From Methanosphaerula palustris E1-9c (GTDB taxonomy: Archaea > Halobacteriota > Methanomicrobia > Methanomicrobiales > Methanospirillaceae): a stretch of DNA of 64,000 nucleotides. Numbering within the stretch: position 1 is the first letter of the stretch; each line of letters begins with the position of its first letter. The notes beneath the pieces are model-generated. The model was not told the DNA's origin, made no database searches, and was given only the letters and a program-made list of their open reading frames with translations. The stretch spans positions 1,054,001-1,118,000 of the forward strand of contig NC_011832.1 of NCBI RefSeq assembly GCF_000021965.1, read 5' to 3'. The position numbers and the translations under genes were made by a program. Shown in pieces: positions 27,710-37,570 of the stretch.

Positions 27710-29200
27710 TTAGATTGTACTATTCAGAGCATCCTCATCGGTGCCTGACTGGTAGTCCGGGTGCACTTCCTGTCGTGCGAGCAGGGTGAGGATGAGGATG
27801 ATGACCGCAATAACCAGTGAGAAGAAGAAGGCAAGGTCAAAACCAGCAGTAATCAGGTGCAGTTTGATGTTAACCGGTGCGCTCTCCGTGATCCCCCGGT
27901 TGTCAGCAATTGCTGTGATCCCCTGAATAAAGACCAGGTTTGCAAAAGCAATCCCCAGGGTCAACGGTGCGAATCGTTCAAGGCTCGTGAGGCTGGAGAC
28001 CATCCCCTGGTATCGCTTAGCAACCGAGTTCATGATCATATTCGATGCCGGTGTGATCATCAGGCCAAGGCTGAAACCGAGCACGAGCAGACAGAGAATC
28101 ACAAATCCGATTGAGGTGTCGACCCGGAGGAGGGTCATCATAAAATAACCGGCAACCAGGAAGATCCCCGAAGCGATGCAGAGTATCCTGCCACCAACCC
28201 GGTTATACAGCGCTCCTGAAAGAAGGCCGGAGACCATCATGGCAACCGATAGGGCGGTAATTATCATCCCTGCATCTGAGGAACTGAACCCTTTGATGTA
28301 CTGAAGATAGAACGGGAGCAGGTAACTGATACCGGCAAAACTGAAGAAGACCAGCGAAAGGACAAGATTGGTCATCAGGAAGTTCTTGTTTTTAAAGAGA
28401 CGGAGTTCCAGCAGAGGGTCAGCGGTCCTGAGTTCGTGCCATACAAAGTAACCGAGTGTAATGAGAGCGAGGGCAAGGGAACCGAGGATCACCGGGGAAT
28501 CCCACCCAAGCGACTGCCCTTCTGAAACCGCAAAGAGCAGTGCAGCGAGGCCGGTGAAGATCAACAACGCGCCGGCTCTGTCAAAGCCGGCATTTTTATT
28601 GTGGGGCTGAGTGGTGGGAATAACACGTAACCCCAGTATGATTGCACAGATTCCCACCGGTACGTTGATGAAAAATATCCAGTGCCAGGAGATGTACTGG
28701 GTGAGGACTCCACCGATGGTCGGTCCGATGGCGGTCCCGAGTGCAGCGACGGTCATAACGATTCCCATCGCTTTTCCTTTCTGCTTCATGGGGATGTATG
28801 CAGCGATCATCGCCGGCGCAATCGCTGTTATCATGGCACCGCCTATTGCCTGGAATGCACGTGAACCGATGAGCGCGAAGAATGAAGATAGGAGGTCCGG
28901 GAGCAGACCGCATAAGAACGATCCCAGGGTAAAGATTACAAATCCTGATAGGAACATTCTTTTAAACCCGACACTGTCCGACAACTTACCGAAGATCAGG
29001 ACGCAGCCAGCCATCACCAGCAGGTAAATGGTCGCAACCCAACTCACGGTACTCGAAGAGATATTGAACACCGAAGAGATGGTCGGCAGGGCGATATTGA
29101 CGATCGTTCCGTCCAGTGACGACATGAACGTTGCGAGGGAGATGGAGAGGATCAGAAGGTTCAATCCTTTCTGATCCGTTCCCTGACTGGTACTTTCCAT
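27710..29200 (-). CDS. MFS drug/multidrug transporter, DHA2 (14-TM) family
   Basis: This transporter of about 496 residues has 14 membrane segments and the EmrB/QacA signatures: SSLDGTIVNIALPTIS in TM1, GKLSDSVGFKRMF loop A motif, and the motif C region MTVAALGTAIGPTIGGVLTQYISWHWIFFINVPVG. It would expel toxic organic compounds using the proton gradient. I place the start at ATG 29200, just before the conserved N-terminus; a longer frame adds 23 residues. A TATA-like TTTTTTTATC is about 20-30 bases upstream, so the mRNA may be nearly leaderless. No regulator gene is adjacent. Confidence 0.87.
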   Translation of the reverse strand: MESTSQGTDQKGLNLLILSISLATFMSSLDGTIVNIALPTISSVFNISSSTVSWVATIYLLVMAGCVLIFGKLSDSVGFKRMFLSGFVIFTLGSFLCGLLPDLLSSFFALIGSRAFQAIGGAMITAIAPAMIAAYIPMKQKGKAMGIVMTVAALGTAIGPTIGGVLTQYISWHWIFFINVPVGICAIILGLRVIPTTQPHNKNAGFDRAGALLIFTGLAALLFAVSEGQSLGWDSPVILGSLALALITLGYFVWHELRTADPLLELRLFKNKNFLMTNLVLSLVFFSFAGISYLLPFYLQYIKGFSSSDAGMIITALSVAMMVSGLLSGALYNRVGGRILCIASGIFLVAGYFMMTLLRVDTSIGFVILCLLVLGFSLGLMITPASNMIMNSVAKRYQGMVSSLTSLERFAPLTLGIAFANLVFIQGITAIADNRGITESAPVNIKLHLITAGFDLAFFFSLVIAVIILILTLLARQEVHPDYQSGTDEDALNSTI

Positions 29201-29417
29201 GGTAGGTATAGGGTGGTGGGATAAAAAAAGAGAAGGTATTTTTTGTATAGGATTTGTGGTTGACTTCAATTCCTACCGATTAGAACCTGGTCGAATCATT
29301 CTGGAAAATTTGCTGTTTCTGTTCTATGTTATAGCCCTGATTATCGCTCTCTCTTCCCGTATTCCGCTCATCTCTCCGGAACTCAGAGGTGATATTAAAA
29401 AAATGGGGTTTATGGTG

Positions 29418-30278
29418 TTATTTGTTGAGGGGGGACTCATCCATACCGAGGAATGTGAGTGCGTTCTCTCCGTATTCAACAGGTGCGTAATGGGATCCGA
29501 CATGTGGGAGATCCTTGAACCGGACAAGCCATGATCCATTGATCTGCCCCGCCATCTGGACGGCAACTGAATCTGGAGTCAACACATCTGCGGTACCCAC
29601 AACCAACATGACATCCTTATGAATACTGGAAAGATTGTCATAGGACCCGTTCCATGCAAGGTTTGCCTGTGCTTCTTCCTGGATGCCCTGAGGCAGGGAT
29701 GTATTGACGGCGGCCGAATCGATGGCGTTGAATAGTTTTTTGGTTTCAGGGAGCCGTATACTGTATGATACGGAATCCAGGACCAGTTTTCGTACTCGTT
29801 CAGGATGATCGATGACCAGTTGCTGGGAGATGGTGGATCCCATCGAGACTCCGTATACGTGCATACTGTCATAGCCGAGAGCACTCATCAGTGCAGCGGC
29901 ATCATCTGCATACTGGGGAATGGAGGGTGTCGCATTATTGTCGCTACTGTACCCCATCCCCCGATGGTCATAGATATAGACATGGTACTTCGAGGCAAGG
30001 ATGCCGATGAAGGTCTCGTTCCAGTCACCCATGGTATTTCCGAATCCAGTGATCATCAGGAGCGGTTCACCGGATCCGAATTCACGGTATCCCAATTTGA
30101 CCCCGTTGACATCTGCATACTTGACGGGTGTCGCGTTGAATGATACAGCCTGGTGTTGTCCGACGGCGACTGTCTGACCTGCGGTCTGACCTGTGCCGGA
30201 TGTCCCAATACATCCGGCTGTGATAAGAAGACAGATGGTGAGAGCAAGTGCCAGGGTTGATAAATGTTTTTTGTTCAT
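29418..30278 (-). CDS. alpha/beta-hydrolase lipoprotein
   Basis: This 286-residue protein starts with a lipoprotein signal peptide (ICLLITAGC; Cys23 the likely lipid site). The hydrolase core shows YDHRGMGYSSDN, nucleophile GVSMGS, the Asp in VVGTADVLTPDS and the His in LPHVGSHYAP, so the Ser-Asp-His triad is complete. It is presumably attached to the outer face of the membrane and cleaves an ester or lactone of unknown nature. It lies next to but opposite in type to the hydrolase-like domain at 10623, whose triad is lost. Confidence 0.85.
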   Translation of the reverse strand: MNKKHLSTLALALTICLLITAGCIGTSGTGQTAGQTVAVGQHQAVSFNATPVKYADVNGVKLGYREFGSGEPLLMITGFGNTMGDWNETFIGILASKYHVYIYDHRGMGYSSDNNATPSIPQYADDAAALMSALGYDSMHVYGVSMGSTISQQLVIDHPERVRKLVLDSVSYSIRLPETKKLFNAIDSAAVNTSLPQGIQEEAQANLAWNGSYDNLSSIHKDVMLVVGTADVLTPDSVAVQMAGQINGSWLVRFKDLPHVGSHYAPVEYGENALTFLGMDESPLNK

Positions 30279-30402
30279 GAAAAATCTCCGAAACCGATTG
30301 ATTATTATAATAAACTGGGATTATAATCTGTTTATGCCGGATCTAATAATTATTTCTGACCCCTCGGTTTGAAAATTTTGGTTTGAACAAGAAAGAACAG
30401 GC

Positions 30403-30903
30403 TTAAACTCCTGCACAGAATTCAAGTGTGAGCAGGACTACGCTACCATCTTTTCGAGTAGAGACTAAAAGGCGTGCTGTCTCTTCTGATTCTCCATTCT
30501 TCCGAATGATGTCTGTCGGACGTCGGTTTGTCTGCGTCCCGGTTTTGTATGTTTCATTTACGGACGTCCTGATTGTACAATCGGGACAGTTTGGAGTCTT
30601 CCCGCAACCCTCAGGAAGAAACGCATTGATACATTCAAGGACATCTCCACAGATGTGTCCTGTCGTCTCTTCAATTGGTTTATTGACGGCTGCGAGGGCA
30701 AGAGAGTTCGCCGCAATAATGTTGACATCCTCATCAACGAGAAATACGGGAGCCTCGAGCATATTGAGGAATTTCTTGAGATTGAATCCGTATTCAGTGA
30801 GAATTCTCGTGTAGCAGTATTTACAAACACCATGGCTAACTTGGTCTTCAGCAGATCTCCCCGGACTAATGACGGTATTACAAAATGAGCAGATAATTTT
30901 CAT
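30403..30903 (-). CDS. PAS-domain protein with cysteine-rich motifs
   Basis: This protein of about 166 residues opens with a zinc-knuckle-like CSFC and CKYC pair, followed by a PAS domain (about 45-160, LEAPVFLVDEDVNIIAANSLAL). The PAS contains CGDVLECINAFLPEGCGKTPNCPDCTIR, a Cys pattern seen in some sensory PAS domains of methanogens and deltaproteobacteria and thought to suit redox or metal sensing. There is no output domain, so it probably acts with a partner kinase. The start is taken at ATG 30903; a TTG 9 bases upstream is in frame. Confidence 0.7.
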   Translation of the reverse strand: MKIICSFCNTVISPGRSAEDQVSHGVCKYCYTRILTEYGFNLKKFLNMLEAPVFLVDEDVNIIAANSLALAAVNKPIEETTGHICGDVLECINAFLPEGCGKTPNCPDCTIRTSVNETYKTGTQTNRRPTDIIRKNGESEETARLLVSTRKDGSVVLLTLEFCAGV

Positions 30904-31274
30904 CCCAGGCAACGTGTGTATCTATAAAAAATTTGATTTATTTATAGATATTGTCTGAGAGTTTTTGAAGTTAAACAATGAATTCGTGCATTTTTGAGAT
31001 ATTATGGATTCCCGCCCCTGAAATTGAAATCTTCATCGTGCTAAAATAAAAATACCCCTTCTTTCTGGAGATTATACGAACGGAGAAAGAGATGAGTCCT
31101 GGATATTTTTTCTATGACGGGTATCAAAAAAAGAAAAAAAAGTTCAGACGTGTCTGTATTTAAAACTGCACGATCCTGTCCCTGTATGGGGAAGAGTTGA
31201 TGTGTGCAATACAGCAGTTTCTCCTGATATTATAAATGCGGTGCCGTGACAACTATCTTCAGGAGAACGTGCGG
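30904..31274. other. AT-rich intergenic region before the membrane histidine kinase
   Basis: This stretch of 370 bases holds a divergent start area for the PAS protein. It also holds a TATA-like AAAATAAAAATACC (31044-31057), a possible 23-codon frame at 31092, and ATTATAAAT (31228-31236), the likely TATA box of the kinase. AAAAAAAGAAAAAAAAG at 31125-31141 is an A-run without a matching hairpin. Confidence 0.45.
31092..31163 (+). CDS. possible small basic peptide, 23 residues
   Basis: ATG at 31092 follows GGAGAAAGAG (an acceptable SD) and a TATA-like stretch about 40 bases upstream. The frame encodes MSPGYFFYDGYQ followed by a lysine run and FRRVCI before TAA. The run of A in the lysine part lowers the trust in it. 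No relative is known to me, so coding is a guess. Confidence 0.2.
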   Translation: MSPGYFFYDGYQKKKKKFRRVCI

Positions 31275-33155
31275 GTGAATGGGGAGGTGAAAGGCCCGGT
31301 GGTGAACAGAACGGGGTGGAAGGCCTGGTTTTTCCGACCGGTTCCCCATGCGGCACTGATCGCAGCCGCTTCCTTGCTGGTATTGTTCCCCTACTGGTGG
31401 CTTGCAATTCGGTGGTTCGCTAACTTCAACCTCACCTCGGAATCCACCTATGCATTCACCTCAGTTACGCTGATGCTGGTGTTGATCACGGCAGACTCCC
31501 TGTTTCTCTTCGTCTACTTTCATGACGCCGGGAAGCTCGCAATCGAAGGGAGAACCCGGGAACTCATACAGCAAGAGGCACTGCTGCGGCGTGAACTGAA
31601 CCTGAACCGGGCGCTGGCCGACCTCGCCGGTGCACTGGTCACCCCTGGACGGATCATCGAGGAGGTCACAATGCTGGTACTCTCCTCTGCCAAAGAACTG
31701 ACCGGGAGCCCGCAGGGCTTTGTCTCGGTGGTCGACGAGAAGACCGGCTTGATGACCAGCCCGACCCTGAACGCGATGGTGGCTGAAGGTGGGTCTGAAT
31801 GCTCTTCGTCTGATCAGACGACCCTGTTCTCACGCAGACCTGACGGAACATATTATGGACTGATAGGTCACTGCCTGAACACCGGTAAACCCATCTTCAC
31901 CAATGCTCCGGATCTCCACCCATCTACACCTGACCTACCAGAAGGACATTTTCCGGTCACCTCGTTTCTGGCAGCACCGATCGTACAGGTCGATGCGACC
32001 GTTGTCGGTCAGATTGCATTGGCGAACGCTCCTGATGGGTATACTGACTGGGAACTGACTGCGGTCAGCAGGCTCACAGAACTGTTCTCCCTGGCGATCC
32101 AGCGGGAACAGGTCAACTCATCGTTTCGGTCCAGGGGCAAACAACTCTCACTGATCATCGACGGTGTGCCGGCCCAGATTGGGTACGTGGATGCAGATGA
32201 ACGATACCTGTATGTGAACCAGGCGTATGCTGACTGGTACGGGTTTCCGCGGGATTCGTTCGTTGGAAGAGGGATATGGGAGGTTCTGGATGAGGAGACC
32301 TACCGGAGTTCTTCGGCCTGCTTTAGCAGGGTGCTGGCCGGAGAGTCTGTGAAGATGGATTATTATACAACAGGGCGGGACGATTATCAGCATTACCTGC
32401 ATGTTGGTTTCATGCCTCAGCGGGATGAGGCCGGGCAGGTGGTCGCTTTCTTTATGCTGACCCAGGATATCACCGATCAGAAGCGGGCTGAGGAGGGGCT
32501 TCGGCAGGCGAATAGAAAATTAAATCTACTCTCCGGGATCACCCGTCACGATATTCAGAACCAGTTGACAGCCCTGCTTGGATATATAGATCTCTCTCTG
32601 GAGATGACTGATGATAATAACCTGCAGGTGATCTTCCGTCGGGAGAACGAACAGGTCGCTCAGATCCGATCAGAGATCACCTTCACCAAGGGCTACGAAG
32701 AGGTCGGGGTCCATTCCCCTGAATGGCAGAAGGTGGGGATGCTGATTGAGAATGCGGAACTGATGATCCCTGCTGGGGCAGTCCACCTTTATTCTACGCT
32801 TGAGAACCTGGAGATCTATGCAGACCCGTTGTTGATGCGGGTTTTTTATAATCTGATCGAGAACGCTCTCCGCCATGGTCACAGTGTCACCGAGATCCGG
32901 TTCTCCATGCGTCCTGGTGACGCAGGCACGCTGGTACTGATCTGTGAGGATGATGGCGACGGAGTATCGGAAGATACAAAAGAGCGGATCTTTAACAAAG
33001 GTGTCGGTTCCAACACAGGGCTCGGACTCTTCCTGACCCGGGAGATCCTCGCAATTACTGGCATCACGATCACTGAGACCGGGACGCCTGGTCGGGGTGC
33101 ACGGTTTGAGATGGTCCTGCCGAAGGGTGGATACCGGAACTTTGTTTTTTCCTGA
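31275..33155 (+). CDS. membrane-bound GAF-PAS sensor histidine kinase
   Basis: The protein has about 626 residues. Two membrane segments (about 25-45 and 65-85) are followed by a GAF domain (about 110-285, GFVSVVDEKTGLM to QIALANAPDGY), a PAS domain (about 295-420) and a methanogen-type kinase core. The phospho-acceptor region is NLLSGITRHDIQNQLTALLG and the ATPase domain has NLIENALRHG, CEDDGDGVSEDTKERIF and GLGLFLTREIL. I favour a GTG near 31275 because the TATA box ATTATAAAT at 31228 overlaps the upstream ATG; AGGAG is 10 bases before it, and GTG 31269 is also possible. No response regulator adjoins it. Confidence 0.87.
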   Translation: MNGEVKGPVVNRTGWKAWFFRPVPHAALIAAASLLVLFPYWWLAIRWFANFNLTSESTYAFTSVTLMLVLITADSLFLFVYFHDAGKLAIEGRTRELIQQEALLRRELNLNRALADLAGALVTPGRIIEEVTMLVLSSAKELTGSPQGFVSVVDEKTGLMTSPTLNAMVAEGGSECSSSDQTTLFSRRPDGTYYGLIGHCLNTGKPIFTNAPDLHPSTPDLPEGHFPVTSFLAAPIVQVDATVVGQIALANAPDGYTDWELTAVSRLTELFSLAIQREQVNSSFRSRGKQLSLIIDGVPAQIGYVDADERYLYVNQAYADWYGFPRDSFVGRGIWEVLDEETYRSSSACFSRVLAGESVKMDYYTTGRDDYQHYLHVGFMPQRDEAGQVVAFFMLTQDITDQKRAEEGLRQANRKLNLLSGITRHDIQNQLTALLGYIDLSLEMTDDNNLQVIFRRENEQVAQIRSEITFTKGYEEVGVHSPEWQKVGMLIENAELMIPAGAVHLYSTLENLEIYADPLLMRVFYNLIENALRHGHSVTEIRFSMRPGDAGTLVLICEDDGDGVSEDTKERIFNKGVGSNTGLGLFLTREILAITGITITETGTPGRGARFEMVLPKGGYRNFVFS

Positions 33156-33319
33156 TCCTGATAGGTTGAACGAATCTGAATGATTCAGGAATGAACTTAT
33201 TCCTTTTTTAACGATGTGAACCGTGTATGGGAAAAACCCTGTAAATTGTTGAGAGGTACTTGTTGTACCACCTGAAGATGAACTGTGGGATCACAGAACA
33301 TCAAAAAAGGGGGATCGGT

Positions 33320-35590
33320 TTACGTCTCTTCAGACTGGGCCTCTGGATGGAGGGGCGGGCTTGGATCCTTCCCACCGAGCAGCGCCAGGACGGCCGGCAT
33401 CACTACGATTGCGCCCATCACTGAGAAGGCGACTGAGAGGACCGTCACCACACCGAAGTTGCTGATGATATTGAAGTTGGAGATGATCAGCGCTGAGAAC
33501 CCAAAGACCGTGCAGAGCCCCGAGACGGTGATCGCGGTTCCGATCTGCTTCATCGAGTGGGTGATGGCCTCCAGATGCCCGAGCCCCCAGGTCCGCTCCT
33601 CGTAGTACCGCTCCATCATCAGGATCGTATACTCTGCGGCGACTCCGATGGTCATCGATCCGAGCACTGCGGTCAGAGGCGAGTAGTCGATCCCGAGGGA
33701 ATACATGATCAGCCCGTTCCAGCCGACGATAAACATGATCGGGATCAGCGGTGTGATCGCCTTGGCGAACTTGCGGTACACCAGTAGCAGGAACCCGAAG
33801 ATCATGCCGAACCCGAGCAGCGTCATCGTCATCTTCCCGTTCTTGATATCCTCTATCAGGCCGGCGAACATCTCGGTCTGACCGGTCAATCCAGCGGAGA
33901 TACCGGGTGGAAGGGTCTTGAATTGCAGTTCCTGTTTCATCTGGGTGATCAGCGACTGTGCCTGCTGGACCGTCATCGTCACGGTTGTGAACGAGATGAC
34001 CGCCTCCTCGTTGCCGCTCAGATACTGGTTTCTGGTTCCCAGGGGTACCTTGGCCAGGGCATTATCCACCTCTTCCTGGGTGGTTGGGATCTGCCCACCG
34101 TTGTACTGGACCACATAGGTTGCAATCGACGATGAACCGGTCACCTGACTATTACTGGACGCGGCATAGTTCTGGAAGTCATACATCCATTTGATCACTT
34201 CAGGGCTGGTCACCTTGTCCCCCTGCACCATGATCGGGATCGAAGAGGTCGACCCCATCGTCCGTGAGACCTTGTCGAGGCTGATCTTGGATGCCATATC
34301 TGAGGGAACGAACGAGTTTTCATCGGTGTTGATCTTGATCTCACCGTCCATCTCGAACCCGACCAGTGCGACCAGCCCGCAGATTAACAGGATCGGCACC
34401 GGGTTATGGGCAATCTTCGTCACCAGGCTCACAAGCGCGTGATCATACCTGTCGACAACGCTCATCTTCTTCGGTTTTGATGAGGTACTCTTCACTTCAT
34501 GAGCCCTCTCTTTGGGTTTATACCCGATCAGCAAGCCGAACGTGGGTACTGCGATCAGGGCCACCAGGTAGCAGCATACGATTCCAATCACACAGATCAG
34601 CCCGAACCCCCGAATCATCGGGAGGGGTGAGATGAACATGGCGAAGAACCCCATCGAGGTGGCGAGCATCGCATAGAGGATCGAAGGGCCTGACCGGGTG
34701 ATCGTCATAACCACCGCCTCCGGGAGCGTCCCCCGCCGCGTCTCTTCATCAAACCGGGAGTGGACCTGAATCGCATAGTCGATCCCGAGCCCTATCAACA
34801 CTGGGAACGCACTGATCGCGACCATGCTCAGGGAAATCCCCGAGAAACCGACGACCCCGAATGTCAGGATCAGTCCGGAGAAGACGATTGCCACTGAGAG
34901 GAGTCGGTACCTGACATGCCCGAAGAGCAGTCCGACCGCCAGGATCATTAACAGCATCGCGGCCCCAATCAACATCCCCATTGAGGTTCCCATCGCTGTT
35001 GACATATCCTTCTGGAATGCCGGTGACCCGGTGACCGTCACGGTCGTGCCGGCCGGCCTGTCAGAGAGACTGATCCTTTTGTTCAGACTGTCGATCACAC
35101 TGTTCTGACTGGCCTGGGAAAGGCCTGGCTCCAGGCTCACGATCGAGATTGTCATTGACTTTGACGGAACATATTTCGAGAGGATCGCCGCTGGCACTGC
35201 TGCTTCGGCTGCCTCGATATCCGCCTTCGATGTCGGCACTTTGCCGCCGTTCACCTGCTCGACCAGATCGACAATACTGGTCACTCCTTCAACATTTCGT
35301 TCTCCACGAACCTCGTTCTGGAGTGAATCGATATACTTGAGTACATCCGGACTGAGCACGTCGTCAGACTCGACCAACAACATGATACTGTTGGATGAGA
35401 ACGTATCGGTGTACTCGTTGAGAAGGACGCCACGTTGAGAGTCCTTATCAATGTAGGTGTCACTCCCGGTCGCCATTGTGACCGTCGTCGCCCCGACCAG
35501 AGCAACAATGATCAGCACTACCGTGATCGCGAGCACGGTCTTTGGCCGTGCCACGATGGCGTTGGCGAGCATCTCAAATGGTGATTTCAC
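33320..35590 (-). CDS. RND-superfamily exporter (MMPL/HpnN-like)
   Basis: This 756-residue protein has two copies of an RND half. Each has one N-terminal membrane helix, an outer loop of about 170-200 residues, and five further helices. SAFPVLIGLGIDYAIQVHSRFDEETR in the first half and GSMTIGVAAEYTILMMERYYEER in the second carry the TM4-like proton-relay region. Such archaeal RND proteins move lipids or hydrophobic molecules using the ion gradient. The ATG at 35590 has TAAGGAGAG as SD. It stands alone. Confidence 0.9.
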   Translation of the reverse strand: MKSPFEMLANAIVARPKTVLAITVVLIIVALVGATTVTMATGSDTYIDKDSQRGVLLNEYTDTFSSNSIMLLVESDDVLSPDVLKYIDSLQNEVRGERNVEGVTSIVDLVEQVNGGKVPTSKADIEAAEAAVPAAILSKYVPSKSMTISIVSLEPGLSQASQNSVIDSLNKRISLSDRPAGTTVTVTGSPAFQKDMSTAMGTSMGMLIGAAMLLMILAVGLLFGHVRYRLLSVAIVFSGLILTFGVVGFSGISLSMVAISAFPVLIGLGIDYAIQVHSRFDEETRRGTLPEAVVMTITRSGPSILYAMLATSMGFFAMFISPLPMIRGFGLICVIGIVCCYLVALIAVPTFGLLIGYKPKERAHEVKSTSSKPKKMSVVDRYDHALVSLVTKIAHNPVPILLICGLVALVGFEMDGEIKINTDENSFVPSDMASKISLDKVSRTMGSTSSIPIMVQGDKVTSPEVIKWMYDFQNYAASSNSQVTGSSSIATYVVQYNGGQIPTTQEEVDNALAKVPLGTRNQYLSGNEEAVISFTTVTMTVQQAQSLITQMKQELQFKTLPPGISAGLTGQTEMFAGLIEDIKNGKMTMTLLGFGMIFGFLLLVYRKFAKAITPLIPIMFIVGWNGLIMYSLGIDYSPLTAVLGSMTIGVAAEYTILMMERYYEERTWGLGHLEAITHSMKQIGTAITVSGLCTVFGFSALIISNFNIISNFGVVTVLSVAFSVMGAIVVMPAVLALLGGKDPSPPLHPEAQSEET

Positions 35591-35891
35591 TAGTAAACTC
35601 TCCTTATATATTCAGGTGCTCTGTCATTAGATAAACCATTTGTTGCGTTTAAGACGACACGCATGGATAGAGGAGGTCCTCATCTCACATCTCCTCGGAA
35701 AGAAGTGTCCACTGGAAATTTTTCCGGATTTCTTTTGGATCTACGTGTTTGTAGGTTTTATTCCTTGAAAATGGAGGAATCTGACGATCCCATGTGTTGA
35801 CTCCAGTGATCAGTCGGAAAAGGAAAGAACAATGTTTATATCGTTCCGTTTCCAGGATCTCAGGTAGGGAGCAGATACTTGCAGGATAATT
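35591..35891. other. divergent intergenic region
   Basis: This stretch of 301 bases separates the RND gene (-) from the zinc-ribbon gene (+). AATGTTTATATCG near 35830-35842 is the likely TATA box of the + gene, about 50-60 bases before its ATG. GGAGGTCCTCATC near 35672 is self-complementary (GAGGTCCTC) but its role is unclear. Nothing else could be supported. Confidence 0.45.
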
Positions 35892-36737
35892 ATGGCGAAA
35901 TGTGATCGGTGCGGACGAGAGATGGGGCATGCTGGAGGAATCTGTCAGTTCTGCCTGAGTCGGAGTCAGATACCCCGCTGCCCGCAGTGTGGGGAGGTAG
36001 CGAAGGGGAAACTGGATACGATCTGTGCCCGTTGTGGAGCCTCTCTCCATCCTGAACGTGGTGTAGTAACCACACGCAGGCGCCGGTATGCACGGAAGAT
36101 TACAGACAATCCAATTCCGACGGTGTTGCTGGCTGTGCTGTTGGTCGTTGTGGTTGTGGTCTTTCTCGGCCAGATCATTCGCACGGATGACACCACCCCT
36201 GAGATGAGTGCGTTCACCCAGGCGTTGAGGGAGACCTCGCAGGCCCCTCCGACCCCATATGGGCCCCAGTTGAACCGATCAGGCGATGCAGCGGTTCAGG
36301 TTGCCGAATCGCTCACAGATCGCGGCCTCTCGGTCCGGATCCGGGTCGGTGCGACTGACCATGCGATCAGCAGTATCACCGAGGTGACCGATGCCTGGGT
36401 GATGGTGGAGACCACATCCCGCCGTTGGGTGGCCGGCGACCCATTGATCGGTGCTGTCATCTCACCACAGGAGAAGCCGTATTATTATCGGGGGTGGGAC
36501 TTCGCCACTACAGCACAGTTCAACGACTTTATGAGCAGATTCAGCCTGTACAAGCAGAAGAAAGCGACCTATGATGCGGCGAATGCAACCTACCAGCGAC
36601 AGATGTCGTCAGGCGCAGATCAGAGCATCCTTGATACGCAGATGGCGCTCCTTCAAGTGGCCAATGCAGAAGAGCAGGCCGCTCTCGATCAACTGCATCA
36701 ACTGGTTCGGGACCAGTCCTCGCTTATCATCATCTGA
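35892..36737 (+). CDS. membrane-anchored double zinc-ribbon protein
   Basis: The 281-residue protein starts with CDRCGREMGHAGGICQFC and then CPQCGEVAKGKLDTICARCG, two zinc ribbons (residues 4-50). After a basic stretch (TTRRRRYARK), one membrane segment lies at about 78-97 and a soluble part of about 180 residues follows. That part has a helical region with YKQKKATYDAANATYQRQ, likely a coiled coil. The ribbons are inside and the C-terminal part outside if the basic linker stays in the cytoplasm. Function unknown. Several proteins with this architecture occur in this window. Confidence 0.7.
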   Translation: MAKCDRCGREMGHAGGICQFCLSRSQIPRCPQCGEVAKGKLDTICARCGASLHPERGVVTTRRRRYARKITDNPIPTVLLAVLLVVVVVVFLGQIIRTDDTTPEMSAFTQALRETSQAPPTPYGPQLNRSGDAAVQVAESLTDRGLSVRIRVGATDHAISSITEVTDAWVMVETTSRRWVAGDPLIGAVISPQEKPYYYRGWDFATTAQFNDFMSRFSLYKQKKATYDAANATYQRQMSSGADQSILDTQMALLQVANAEEQAALDQLHQLVRDQSSLIII

Positions 36738-36749
36738 CTGGGGATATCT

Positions 36750-36788
36750 GGTTCTGTATGAACTGCAGAACCGGGCCTTCGCAAGGCC
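36750..36788. terminator. twin hairpins between convergent genes
   Basis: GGTTCTG (36750-36756) pairs with CAGAACC (36766-36772), and two bases on GGCCTT (36774-36779) pairs with AAGGCC (36783-36788). Placed between the zinc-ribbon gene (+) and the UPF0147 gene (-), they may end transcription in both directions. Archaeal termination usually relies on U-runs, so this is tentative. Confidence 0.4.
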
Positions 36789-36824
36789 TGGTTTTGTGCA
36801 GTATTTGGAAAAAAGGTGTTTTCC

Positions 36825-37088
36825 TCAGTCAAGGGGAACTGATTCGAGCTGCGAGACCAGTTCCCAGATTCGAGTTCTGGCATGAACTGGCATATTGGGA
36901 TCATTACTGACCTCGTCAATCATCGAAATTGCGGTGGCCGCTCGAAGGCCGATCGTCTTTGATTCATCCATCAGTACGCTCCTGGTCTCATCTGCAACGC
37001 GTCTGATGTTCCGTGGTATTGTGTTATCCTCCATTATGTGTTGCAGCATCTGAATACAGGTGTTTATTGTATTTTCCTGTCCTGTCAT
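36825..37088 (-). CDS. UPF0147 family protein
   Basis: This 87-residue helical protein ([25 protein letters not shown], then [22 protein letters not shown]-like text and [14 protein letters not shown]) matches the archaeal UPF0147 family, small proteins conserved through euryarchaea with unknown role. I start at ATG 37088, which has GGGGGAG at a suitable distance (RC of CTCCCCC at 37096-37102). The longer frame upstream runs through the promoter and across the opposite gene and is not used. Confidence 0.88.
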   Translation of the reverse strand: MTGQENTINTCIQMLQHIMEDNTIPRNIRRVADETRSVLMDESKTIGLRAATAISMIDEVSNDPNMPVHARTRIWELVSQLESVPLD

Positions 37089-37166
37089 AGTATCACTCCC
37101 CCTTAATATCCTCTTATTATTACTCCCATCCGGACATATATACCTTGACGAAGAATACCTACTGTT

Positions 37167-37562
37167 ATGCCAGCAAAAGCAGACGAGATAATGGCAGAAT
37201 ACCTGCTTCGGGGTGGAAAGATGCTCTCCAAGGGATGCAGGGTCTGCGGGAGCCCGCTCTTCTGTATCAAAGGTGAGGAGTGCTGTGTGGTCTGCGCCGA
37301 GGAGGAGAAGCAGCAGCGGGAGAAGGCGTCTCAACCCGTTCTGGAGCCCGAGAGGCTTCTGACGATGCCAGCCCTCGAGTCGGTGAAGTCCCAGGATCTG
37401 TCGGTGGTCGGGACTGTGGAGCGGAACCTGGTCGCTGAAGAACTGCAGGCCACCGTGGTGAACCTCTGCAGACGGGTGCAGGGTGAGCCCGACCCTGAAC
37501 GATGTGCGGTACTGCTTGATTGTGTCAGAACCGCCGTTTTGACCCTGAACGAACTCCGATAG
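37167..37562 (+). CDS. Sjogren's syndrome/scleroderma autoantigen 1 (p27) family zinc protein
   Basis: This 131-residue protein has the family opening [24 protein letters not shown] and a second knuckle CCVVCAEE, giving a four-Cys zinc site near residues 26-48. A charged helix and a C-terminal helical part follow. The family is widespread in archaea with unknown role. It is divergent from UPF0147 with 78 bases between the starts. Its 3' end meets the hef gene tail to tail. Confidence 0.8.
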   Translation: MPAKADEIMAEYLLRGGKMLSKGCRVCGSPLFCIKGEECCVVCAEEEKQQREKASQPVLEPERLLTMPALESVKSQDLSVVGTVERNLVAEELQATVVNLCRRVQGEPDPERCAVLLDCVRTAVLTLNELR

Positions 37563-37570
37563 GACCCGAT